Assembly: GCF_000766865.1 (NCBI RefSeq)
Contig: NZ_JNFA01000023.1
Span: 1 to 64,000 of the forward strand
Source of the DNA: Listeria booriae
Lineage (GTDB): Bacteria; Bacillota; Bacilli; Lactobacillales; Listeriaceae
DNA: 64,000 bases
Reading direction: 5' to 3'
Below the pieces are notes generated by a model. The model saw nothing but the letters and a program-made list of their open reading frames with translations, did not search any database and was not told the DNA's origin. The position numbers and the translations under genes are program-made. The first letter of the stretch is position 1; every line of letters starts with the position of its first letter. Positions 1 to 8,533 of this stretch are shown here, one piece after another.

Positions 1-1746
1 GGACAACATTGTGCTGGAAGGTCACATCTCGACTATTAGGATAACGAACATAATAAGCCAGACCTGGGTCAGGGTGCCCCATTTTGCGCATCGTAGCGCA
101 TATATTGTAATTTTTCCCATCAACCCCATTGATATTATGTCCAATGGTTCTTGTGAGTGTGTTTTCTACTCGCATATTTTCCACTGAGTAACCAATAATA
201 CCATCATTCTTCACATTCTCGACCTTCATCGCATGATTAGGCGCAGTAACAGCCGTTGTGCCACGAATCGTGACGTTTTTAGCCAGATCGATTGTTATCC
301 CGCTTCCAGCCATATTTTGGATAGCCACGTCTTCAATGGTCAAATTCTGAAGATAATCCTTCGCTGTTGGTGCTTGGGGATTCGGACCTTCGCCATAGTT
401 TCCTTTGGCTGTGATACCATTTTGGTGGAAAATCATACTAGCTTCTGGGGCTCGAAGCCCATCTAAGGTTAAATTACGTACCACCGTATCATTTGCCATA
501 TCAATCATGGCATCATAATACTGTACCTGATCTACAGTTGAAATTGACGTTTTAGCGAAATCACCGATAGCCCGATACAGTGTAGTTTTTCCTTGTCCCT
601 CAAATGTTACCCCATCTATTAACTTTATTTTTTGTTTTAAATACCACTCCCCTGAAGGCAAGCGGATAGTACCACGATGTTGATTTATATCGGGAACTAA
701 TTCGCTTACCTTTTCAAGTGCTGCTTCGATGGATGCTTTGTTCACGTCCTTCGCGGCATCTGAATCCCCTGCCATCATTACACAGGAATCCTGTTTTATC
801 AATTCACCTTTGGCATTTAAGATAGAAATAGGCTGTACATTGGCGGATAACACACTTCTGACTTGTTTCGTGACTAACTTCTCTCCTACTACGTTCTGCT
901 GCAAAAATGCCACAATCTGCGTTTCACTGTCACGGTATTGCACCATTTGGTCGCCAGGCTGGAGCCATTTCACCGTGTTTCCTGCTTGTACCTCCCCTTG
1001 CGAGCTGGCCACATTCGCGGCGATTTGCTCCCCTTCGGGGGTGTATACCACCAATTGACTCGTTTCTCCCGTTGTCTTTGTCTCTTCTGCCTGAATCGTT
1101 TGGGCGAGTGCTTCAAAATGCGCTGTATCCTTTGCCTGTACAGCTGGTATCTCCTCTAATGGCCGAAAATCGGTCACTTGGTTCCCTGTCAGCCGTAGTG
1201 TTTGTAATTGCGTCAACCCTTGTAACGCTTGCACCGATGTAATCCGATTCATGGAGAGATCCAAGCTCTGTAACTGCGTGAGCTTCGCTAAGGGGTTAGG
1301 TCTTGGATGAATTCGTTTCGCAAGGTCAAATGCTCTAAGTTTTTCATCGATGCCAATGGTTCTAGCTGTTGAATCCGCCCCCCTTCATCCCCTTCCGCAT
1401 GCAGGGTTTTTAAGTGGGACAACTGTTGAATGCCCGTCAAATCTGTTATCGGCCTTTCGGGGGTATCTACTAAGATGGTGATCGTCGCTAATTGCTCCGC
1501 AGACACAGGCGATTCTAAGTTGACTCGTTCGGGAAATAATGTTTTTTCTGGATATAACTCTAGATACACAGCGTGTGCCAAGTTTGGATCTGGAAATCGC
1601 TCCTGAAAGGTCATCCCTACCTCCGCTTGCGTCACTGCCTCGATGGGGTGCTGATCTTCTAGCCAGCTCTCTGCTGGGCTGAATAATAAGGTCCCGAGGC
1701 ACATACCATAACTTGCTTTTTGGATCCATGTTCTTTTCTTTGACAT
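1..1746 (-). pseudogene. Internalin-like LRR protein with beta-helix domain, frameshifted and cut by the window edge
   Basis: The reading frame starts at ATG 1746 (AAAGGAG eight bases upstream) with a short hydrophobic leader, then an internalin-like N-terminus and leucine-rich repeats. It stops at TAG 1288-1290 just after the residues QDLTP. The next frame over carries on at once with LAKLTQLQSLDLSMNRIT and stays open to base 2, so one C is missing from a C-run on the coding strand (GGGG at 1292-1295 on the plus strand). The second part has two more LRRs, a linker and a long right-handed beta-helix region like pectate lyase or phage tailspike folds. The 3' end, where a cell-wall anchor would be, is outside the window. 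It could be a true pseudogene, a phase-variable gene or a sequencing error. It sits 4 bases after the next internalin-like gene. Confidence 0.75.
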
Positions 1747-1750
1747 ACAT

Positions 1751-3919
1751 TTAGCTCCTTTTACGCTTGCTTGATGGATAACGAAGGAGTAGCCAAGTGC
1801 CTACTAGCAACAAGGTGAATCCCCATCCGATGGAATGCGTGGTGCGCTCTCCTAACGAGGGCAGGGTCGGTCCTGGCACCACCGGCACCACCGATGGACT
1901 TGCTTCGGAGGACACTTGCGTCGGTAAAGGAACAGATGGTGTTCTTGTATCCTCTGTCACGGGAGATGGTAGGGAAGGCTTCGGTGGTGTGGTGGGCTCC
2001 TCCTCTACTGGATCCATCGCTTCGATGGGCTCGTCTGGGGCATAGACAAAGCACACCGTTTGCGCGGATGGACCGAAGATTCCCGTTGCGTTCGCTGGGT
2101 GTTCGGAGACATGGTAACCTGAAATCACTTTGGCTTTCGCGTGGTACGTATCCCCTGCGTTCCCATACAGGAGATCTTCTTCCGCTATGGCTTTCCCTTG
2201 TGCATCCACATGTTGTACCGTGACGGGTTGTGCTACTGGCAACGCTTGTTTGGTATAGATAAAACGGACGGTTTGCGCCACGGCTTGGAAAGTCCCTGCG
2301 TGATTGCTTGGCAGGTTCGTCAGTTGATAGCCTGGAATTGTTTTAGCTTCGGCTTGATATGGAGCACCAAATACCCCGGTCAGGGTTTCCTCTTGTGTTA
2401 AGGCTTGCCCTTGGTCATCGACATACTGTACCGTGACGGGTTGCGCCATAGGTGGGGCTGTCTCTTGCGCATAGATAAAGGTTACCGTTTGCGCTTCTGT
2501 ACCAAAAGTGCCCGTTTGGTTGGCTGGTGTCGTGACAAGGCGGTATCCTGCAATAGCCTTGGCTTGGGCTTCATACGTATCCCCTATAGCTCCTCTTAAT
2601 ACTTCTTCCGGTGCTACGACCTTCCCTTCGATATCTAGATGACGCACTGTGACCGCTTGGCTGACAGGGACAGCTTCCTTGGTGTAGACAAACGTCACCG
2701 TTTGCGCTTCGGTGCTGAAAGTCCCCACCCGATTCGCTGGTTCTTCGGTGAGTTGATAGCCGTTAATCGTTTTGGCTTGGGCTTCATACGCTTCGCCCAG
2801 TACTCCCGTTAGACGTTCCTCTGGCGCTAAAACTTCGCCTTGATCATCCACATAACGGACGGTGACGGGTTGAACGGTTGCTTTGGCAGGAAGCACTCGC
2901 TGCTTAAAGTCTACTCTTATATAACGACTATAATCAGTGGCTCCTACAGGCCGCTGTGTAAAGGTCACACTTCCAACTGTACCCTGTTTTGTCCAAATAA
3001 CATGATTATTTTGGTATGCGTCCAATCCCTGCCATTTATCATCCAAGTAAACAGAACCATATGCCACCTGCTGTCCAGTAGGATCAAACGCCTGCATAAA
3101 GACCGGTTCCCCGACATAGGCATCCGGGAGTTGCACTTCTCCTCGTAATTCCCATGTATTACTTGCATCCTGAATTAGCGGTAAGTGTTGCAACGGTCTA
3201 AAATCACTGACACTCGCATTCAAATACAACTTCTTGAGGTTCGTCAGCTGACGAAAAGGAGCCAAACTCTGAATGTTATTTCCCGAATCCAAACTGATAT
3301 ATTCCAGTTTGGTTAATCCCGCAATCGGACTCGCATCTGTGATGTTGTTGTCACTTAAATATAAATACCTGAGATTGGTTAAGTTTGTTATTCCCGAAAT
3401 ATCTTGCACTTTACTCCTTACGATGGAGAGCTCTTCTAGTTTATCTAGACCGGCTAATAAATCTAGATTTTCTACGAAACCGCTCCATACACCATCTCCA
3501 ATGTATAGCCGCTTTAAATTGTGCAGGTATTGGACACCTTCAATCTTTCGCATCGGATTCTCTGTAATACCCCAATTTTCCGTGATTTTCGTCACCTGAT
3601 TGAGCTTTTCTTGCGTCACTGGACGATCTAACGAATAATCATCTAGATTTAGTAACCACGCACTCCAATCGAAATCTCCTGTCTCTGCAGCGACCGTCAT
3701 TGCTAATTTTGAATCTGGAAAAAGCGAACGATAGGTACTATTGGCTGGAATGGTTGGTTTTGTATTTGTTGCTTTGGGTGTCGTCAGCGTCTTGGCTTCT
3801 ACGGTATATGCGGACGAATTTTTGGGAACGTATGTGACAATGCCACTCCCTAACAACACGCCTGTCAGCCCTATGTGAACCCACCTTCGGTATTGCTTTC
3901 TTCTTTGATATGCTAGCAT
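1751..3919 (-). CDS. Internalin-like LRR surface protein with four MucBP repeats
   Basis: Predicted wall-anchored adhesin of 722 residues. I place the start at ATG 3919 because AAAAGGAGG lies at 3930-3938; an in-frame ATG at 3961 would add 14 residues without a good ribosome site. Order of parts: signal peptide (basic QRRKQYRR then a hydrophobic stretch), internalin cap, about five LRR units (for example NLTNLRYLYLSDNNIT), an Ig-like inter-repeat region, four MucBP repeats of about 68 residues (each PVTV..VD..G... to ...VTF.Y), a Pro/Thr/Glu-rich wall-spanning stretch, LPSLG, a hydrophobic segment and a basic tail SSKRKRS. The sorting signal is atypical: LPSLG where LPXTG is usual. MucBP domains bind mucin or other glycans in characterised homologs; here the ligand is inferred only. 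Confidence 0.88.
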   Translation of the reverse strand: MLAYQRRKQYRRWVHIGLTGVLLGSGIVTYVPKNSSAYTVEAKTLTTPKATNTKPTIPANSTYRSLFPDSKLAMTVAAETGDFDWSAWLLNLDDYSLDRPVTQEKLNQVTKITENWGITENPMRKIEGVQYLHNLKRLYIGDGVWSGFVENLDLLAGLDKLEELSIVRSKVQDISGITNLTNLRYLYLSDNNITDASPIAGLTKLEYISLDSGNNIQSLAPFRQLTNLKKLYLNASVSDFRPLQHLPLIQDASNTWELRGEVQLPDAYVGEPVFMQAFDPTGQQVAYGSVYLDDKWQGLDAYQNNHVIWTKQGTVGSVTFTQRPVGATDYSRYIRVDFKQRVLPAKATVQPVTVRYVDDQGEVLAPEERLTGVLGEAYEAQAKTINGYQLTEEPANRVGTFSTEAQTVTFVYTKEAVPVSQAVTVRHLDIEGKVVAPEEVLRGAIGDTYEAQAKAIAGYRLVTTPANQTGTFGTEAQTVTFIYAQETAPPMAQPVTVQYVDDQGQALTQEETLTGVFGAPYQAEAKTIPGYQLTNLPSNHAGTFQAVAQTVRFIYTKQALPVAQPVTVQHVDAQGKAIAEEDLLYGNAGDTYHAKAKVISGYHVSEHPANATGIFGPSAQTVCFVYAPDEPIEAMDPVEEEPTTPPKPSLPSPVTEDTRTPSVPLPTQVSSEASPSVVPVVPGPTLPSLGERTTHSIGWGFTLLLVGTWLLLRYPSSKRKRS
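2050..2890 (-). repeat. Four tandem MucBP-encoding repeats
   Basis: Four successive units of roughly 205 bp encode MucBP modules with the shared plan TVxxVDxxGxxL...GxxGxxYxAxAKxIxGYxL...PxNxxGxF...AQTVxFxY. The units are diverged in DNA but aligned in protein, so copy number could change by recombination. Confidence 0.8.
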
Positions 3920-3961
3920 AGTATGATTTCCTCCTTTTATTGGTGATGAAAATATCCTCAT

Positions 3962-4471
3962 CCCGATTCTGCTTCATTATTGTATCTGTTTTCACATGTA
4001 ATTGCTGTATATAAAATATGACATTCCTTCTCAAAAAGCCAACAAAGAGAGCGCTATCATTTAATTCGTTTGGTGCAAACTGGCCAAAGTGGCTTTTTTA
4101 AGGAAATCGGCCACCACATCCCCAACAAAAAAAGACACAAGTTGTGTGCCTCTTTTTTCGTTTATGCGAATAATATGTAACGAGAATATACCACAATGCC
4201 ATTGTGTCAGATTCGTTAAATGTGCCTTTACGATAATTTCAGATAAAAGATAATCAAAATATCTCAGAGATTCTTAAACGCTCTTCGATGAGTAACTTAT
4301 GTATTAAATTCTTCTCTTTTACTTTATTATCAATCGATTCTCCATAGATGTGTAGCATTTTTTGCACAGCTATCGATTGAACGTATACTAATAAAGTAGA
4401 CAGTAAAGTTAAATGTTATGCTGTTTTCAAGTAGACACAAAAACGAAAGGAAGTGGAACGATGTCTGGTTA
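3962..4471. other. Intergenic region, mostly without recognisable genes
   Basis: About 510 bases between the internalin-like gene and the LPMO terminator. It should hold the internalin promoter, but I could not assign a convincing one and saw no PrfA box (TTAACANNTGTTAA). A weak terminator-like hairpin is at 4128-4158. A minus-strand frame at 4254-4358 could encode 34 residues (ending ...LLIEERLRISEIF) but lacks a ribosome site and may be a gene remnant. Confidence 0.5.
4128..4158. terminator. Possible bidirectional terminator
   Basis: A short palindrome (ACACA-AGT-TGTGT) is flanked by an A-run on the left and TCTTTTTT on the right, so it could end transcription either way. No clear gene ends right here. 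Confidence 0.35.
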
Positions 4472-4508
4472 CAAAAATCTAGATAACCATCTAATCAGTT
4501 TTCACTGA
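4461..4508 (+). CDS. Possible 15-residue peptide ORF, function unknown
   Basis: ATG 4461 follows AAAGGAAG with about 8 bases spacing and encodes MSGYKNLDNHLISFH before TGA. The ORF lies inside the hairpin that probably ends the LPMO transcript on the other strand. It may be a leader-like peptide, the start of a lost gene, or chance. No downstream plus-strand gene follows, which argues against a leader role. Confidence 0.2.
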   Translation: MSGYKNLDNHLISFH

Positions 4509-4530
4509 AATGAATGGCTATCTAGACTAC
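4473..4530 (-). terminator. Terminator of the LPMO gene
   Basis: TCTAGATA+CCAT (4478-4490) pairs with ATGG+TATCTAGA (4514-4526), leaving one mismatch and a loop. On the minus strand the stem is followed by TTTTTG. It lies directly after the LPMO stop codon. Confidence 0.7.
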
Positions 4531-4539
4531 TTTTAGAAC

Positions 4540-5979
4540 TTATTTCACCAATACCCAGACAATCGAAGCATCCGGGCGTTCGCCGCGAATCCACCATTTA
4601 GCTTGGTAGTTTTTTCCGTTATATGTGACTTTGTCGCCACCGTTGTAAGCTTTTGTGCTGTTCCAGTCGGCAATGCCTCCGCCGATTTGTTCCCACGCGT
4701 CGCTTTCGCTTGGTTTATTGCCAAGTGTCCACCATTTCGCACGGTATTGTTGGTTGTCGTAAGTCACCATGTCGCCAGCCACATAAATGCGTGTGGATGA
4801 CCATGTGCCTGTTGGGATGACTTCTGCTGGTTTTGTTTTGGCTGCTAGTAAATTACTTGCGTCAGAACGGTTGCCGGATGTGTCTACGGCATAAACAAGA
4901 TAGTTATATGTTGTATCGCTCTTTAGGCTGATATCTTGGAACATAACGCCTGTTTGTGTTTTGATTTTGACACCATCTCGGTAAATTTCGTAATAGGCTA
5001 CGCCGATATTATCTGATGAGGCTTGCCAGCAAAGGTCAATCGTATTAGATGATTGAGCATGAGTCATCAGCATTTTTGGTGCGGTTGGTTTTTCTGTGTC
5101 AGCTGCTGGTTTGACTGCTGTTTTTGCTTGAATGCTGTTGCTCCATTCCGAGCGGTTGCCTGCAAAATCTTTGGCACGAACGGTATAAGTGTATGTCGTG
5201 TTTTCTGCTAAGTTCGTGTCTTGGTAGGTTGGTGTTGTTGATTCGCCGATAAATTTGCCATCGCGGTAGATTTCGTAAGATGAGACGCCTTTATTGTCTG
5301 TTGATGCTTGCCATTTTAGAGATACAGAGTTAAATGTTTGTGCGGTTGTTTCTAGTTGTGCTGGTTTTGTCGGTGCTTCTGTATCGGGAACGGAACTTCC
5401 GCCGCTAATATTCGCATCGATTACTTGGTAGAATGCGTTGCCAGTATCGGCAATTTCCCATACGCCTAAAATAACATGGTAGCCTGTGTGGTCAGCTGGA
5501 ATTGTGATTTCTTGGGATGTTTTTGCTGCTGGTGCTGTGCCATCTGCTTGAATTTTAGTGATGAGTTGTAGCTGGTCACGTGTGAGTGGTTTGTTAGGGT
5601 CCCAACCGTTTTTCGTGATGTAGTAGCTCCAACTGCTTGTTTTATGTGGTGCTGTTAGTGTCCATTCGATGGTTGTTTTGCCACTTTGAATGTCGACTTT
5701 TGACCAGCGATTTTGTGTTTGTTCGTCTAGTAGGCTGTATTTGCCGCCACCTGCGATTTGACCGTCAAGTGGTCCTTTTTCTGGGAAACCTTTTGGTGCT
5801 TCGATGCTTTGTGGTTCCCATTGTGCTGATCCTACGTTTGTGTTAATGCCTTGATTTGCTAAATAAACACGGCTTGCTGGCTTTGAGATATAGCCGTGCG
5901 CTGACGCTTGTCCTTGAAAAACAAGCATCGAAATAGCTACTGTTGACGCAAAACCTGCGACTTTAATCCAATTTTTCAT
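4540..5979 (-). CDS. Secreted chitin-active lytic polysaccharide monooxygenase (AA10) with FnIII and chitin-binding domains
   Basis: Copper enzyme that cleaves crystalline chitin oxidatively outside the cell, by family. ATG 5979 (GGAGGT upstream) is preferred over ATG 5994. A signal peptide ends ...GQASA, so the mature protein starts with His28, the N-terminal histidine of the copper brace; a second candidate brace histidine is in LTAPHKTSSW. The AA10 domain spans about residues 28-195. Two fibronectin type III domains follow (about 205-290 and 300-385), then two CBM5/12-type chitin-binding modules with YxAKWW motifs (about 392-433 and 437-479). Listeria LPMOs of this layout are known at another locus (recalled: lmo2467), so the placement next to rpoZ is unusual. 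Confidence 0.93.
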   Translation of the reverse strand: MKNWIKVAGFASTVAISMLVFQGQASAHGYISKPASRVYLANQGINTNVGSAQWEPQSIEAPKGFPEKGPLDGQIAGGGKYSLLDEQTQNRWSKVDIQSGKTTIEWTLTAPHKTSSWSYYITKNGWDPNKPLTRDQLQLITKIQADGTAPAAKTSQEITIPADHTGYHVILGVWEIADTGNAFYQVIDANISGGSSVPDTEAPTKPAQLETTAQTFNSVSLKWQASTDNKGVSSYEIYRDGKFIGESTTPTYQDTNLAENTTYTYTVRAKDFAGNRSEWSNSIQAKTAVKPAADTEKPTAPKMLMTHAQSSNTIDLCWQASSDNIGVAYYEIYRDGVKIKTQTGVMFQDISLKSDTTYNYLVYAVDTSGNRSDASNLLAAKTKPAEVIPTGTWSSTRIYVAGDMVTYDNQQYRAKWWTLGNKPSESDAWEQIGGGIADWNSTKAYNGGDKVTYNGKNYQAKWWIRGERPDASIVWVLVK

Positions 5980-6171
5980 ATATGTTACCTCCATTATTTT
6001 TTCTCCCCCATGGCTCTATTGTACTGGAAATTAGCCAATTTGAGTAGCTGGATAATCGCAAAAAAACACGGGAAACGAGTCCTATCAAGGCTTTTCGATG
6101 ATATATGTTATTTTGTTCACAGAGCTGTACAAAAAATCGCAAGTAAGCGTTATCATTTACTATTTGTACGC

Positions 6172-6198
6172 AAAAAAGAAGCTGCGCGAGGCAACTCC
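6172..6198 (-). terminator. Terminator after rpoZ
   Basis: On the minus strand AGTTGC-CTCGC-GCAGCT forms a six-base-pair stem followed by TCTTTTTTG. It begins at the rpoZ stop, so the gmk-rpoZ transcript ends here instead of running into coaBC-priA. Confidence 0.7.
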
Positions 6199-6399
6199 TT
6201 ATTTATCTTTTCCCATTACTAAGTTTCCAGCGTAAATCTCTTCCAGGGCTTTCCCAACTTCTTTATGTGATTGGAAATCTTCTAGCGTGCCTGGATCGTG
6301 GTCTTTTTGCATTTGGCGGGCACGACGAGCGGCTACCGTTACTAATGAGTATTTTGAATCAATAACTAACAACAGATTATCAATTGATGGATATAACAT
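6199..6399 (-). CDS. rpoZ: RNA polymerase omega subunit
   Basis: 66 residues, the normal size for Firmicute omega, with the typical start [10 protein letters not shown] and the [13 protein letters not shown] helix that clamps the beta-prime C-terminus. It begins immediately after the gmk stop codon, the usual gmk-rpoZ pair, and is probably translationally coupled. In Bacillus and Listeria rpoZ is normally followed by coaBC and priA; here a terminator and a surface-protein block follow. Confidence 0.95.
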   Translation of the reverse strand: MLYPSIDNLLLVIDSKYSLVTVAARRARQMQKDHDPGTLEDFQSHKEVGKALEEIYAGNLVMGKDK

Positions 6400-7059
<660 letters not shown>

Positions 7060-7935
7060 TCACTCTACATTTTGAATTTGTTCGCGCATTTTTTCAAGTG
7101 TTGTCTTTAATTCTACCACACGATTCGTAATTTCCAAATGGCTAGCCTTGGAACCGATCGTATTTACTTCGCGATTCATCTCCTGAATCAGAAAATCGAG
7201 CTTCCGACCAATTGGCTCGTTTCGTAAAATAATGTGTGAAAACTGCTTCATATGGCTTCCTAAACGTTCGATTTCTTCGTTAATATCGGATTTCTCTAGC
7301 ATAATCGCGATTTCTGATAGCACAAGCGCCTTATCAAAATCTTCGCCGACATAACTTAGCAAGCGGTTCTCCAATTTCGTGCGATAGGTGGTTTCCATTT
7401 CTGGTATGTAGGTCTGGATGGCTTCTAAAAGCTCGGCTACGGTGTCTAAATGGTGTTTGAAGTGCAGTGCTAGTTCGTTGCCTTCTGCTTCACGCATTTC
7501 GTCTAGACGCTTCGTTGCAGCAAGTGTTGCTTCTAGTAGCAAATGTTCTAACTCCGAATCTGGCTCGCTACTTTCGACAATTTCTAAGAAACGCGGATCA
7601 AGGAGTAGTTCTTGAATATTTAACGCGTCTTCCATTTGGTAACGCTGCGTTGCTTGGCGCATAAAACGGATATATTCATCGGCCAAATCCCAATTGACGA
7701 CCAGCTTTTCTTTTGTTGCTTTGTTGCCTTCAATCGTAATCGCGCATTCGACGCGTCCTCGTTTTATTTGTTCGGCAATGCTTTTTTTCAGTTTACTTTC
7801 TAAATAGGCAAATACCCGCGGCATCCGAAAAAGCGTCTCCAAATAGCGGTGATTTACGGCCTTTAATTCTACGGTTACTTTGAAATTCTCTGATTGCTTC
7901 CCTGCTCGCCCGAATCCAGTCATACTTTTTACCAT
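7060..7935 (-). CDS. YicC/YloC-family endoribonuclease
   Basis: 291 residues with the family's N-terminal motif MTGFGRA and the conserved C-terminal REVNTIGSKA segment. Members have been reported as endoribonucleases; the physiological target here is not known. It is upstream of gmk with a 42-base gap and is probably the first gene of the yicC-gmk-rpoZ operon, transcribed divergently from the small membrane-protein gene. Confidence 0.88.
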   Translation of the reverse strand: MVKSMTGFGRAGKQSENFKVTVELKAVNHRYLETLFRMPRVFAYLESKLKKSIAEQIKRGRVECAITIEGNKATKEKLVVNWDLADEYIRFMRQATQRYQMEDALNIQELLLDPRFLEIVESSEPDSELEHLLLEATLAATKRLDEMREAEGNELALHFKHHLDTVAELLEAIQTYIPEMETTYRTKLENRLLSYVGEDFDKALVLSEIAIMLEKSDINEEIERLGSHMKQFSHIILRNEPIGRKLDFLIQEMNREVNTIGSKASHLEITNRVVELKTTLEKMREQIQNVE

Positions 7936-8038
7936 CTCAACCAGCCTCTCGCATTACAATTTCACTTTTCCATTATATCAAAAAGTCGCAAAGAATACAG
8001 CTAAAATGAGGAATATAGCGCAAGTTTTATACTTCTTG

Positions 8039-8047
8039 TGGTACAAT
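8039..8047 (+). promoter_or_regulatory. Extended -10 promoter for the small membrane-protein gene
   Basis: TGGTACAAT, an extended -10, lies about 28 bases before the start at 8075. No good -35 hexamer is visible. Confidence 0.45.
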
Positions 8048-8074
8048 GAAAGAAAAAAGAGGAGAAATAGGTAT

Positions 8075-8503
8075 ATGAAGCGAAATGGAATGATTTTTGG
8101 GATTGTTTTTGTGGCTATTTTTGCGCTTTCTTTCTTGTTGCGATTCGTAGTGCCGACGCCAACAGAGGACTTCATAATTTCGGTCGATAATTATAGTGGG
8201 AGCAAGTCTTCGGAGATTACGGTGAGCAATGCTGGGACGACAATTGCAACGATTCCTGGGCTATCAAACGAGGAGTCAAAAGAGATTCGCAAAAAGCCGG
8301 TGGATTTGAAGCCTGGCGGATTAACGATCAGTTATGTGGACAAAAATGGGAAGAAACATGAGAGCAATATGGATTTACCTGATGTCGATTCGACGCTAAA
8401 TAGCACGTTATATATTAGTTTTGAAAGTATTAAAAAAGACGGCACGATGAATATGGCTATTACGTATTCGCACGGCAATGTGTCTGTGAGTAGCCAAGAG
8501 TAA
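8075..8503 (+). CDS. Small membrane-anchored hypothetical protein
   Basis: 142 residues from ATG 8075 (AGAGGAGA nine bases upstream). The longer frame from 7880 runs through the promoter and the divergent gene's leader and is not used. One N-terminal transmembrane helix (GMIFGIVFVAIFALSFLLRF) is followed by an extracellular domain of about 120 residues with regular beta-strand spacing and no cysteines. I do not recognise a family. It lies 30 bases before rqcH and may be cotranscribed with it. Confidence 0.7.
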   Translation: MKRNGMIFGIVFVAIFALSFLLRFVVPTPTEDFIISVDNYSGSKSSEITVSNAGTTIATIPGLSNEESKEIRKKPVDLKPGGLTISYVDKNGKKHESNMDLPDVDSTLNSTLYISFESIKKDGTMNMAITYSHGNVSVSSQE

Positions 8504-8533
8504 ACTATTTTTTTAAAGGACTGAAACAAGCAA

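Noticed and set aside
4254-4358. 34-codon minus-strand frame ending LLIEERLRISEIF
   Set aside because: No ribosome site, interrupted just upstream by a stop, and no recognised family; at most a gene remnant.
3900-4460. PrfA box upstream of the internalin-like gene
   Set aside because: No TTAACANNTGTTAA-like palindrome found on either strand.
7880-8074. Upstream extension of the small membrane-protein frame
   Set aside because: It overlaps the divergent yicC start and the promoter; the ATG at 8075 has the ribosome site.
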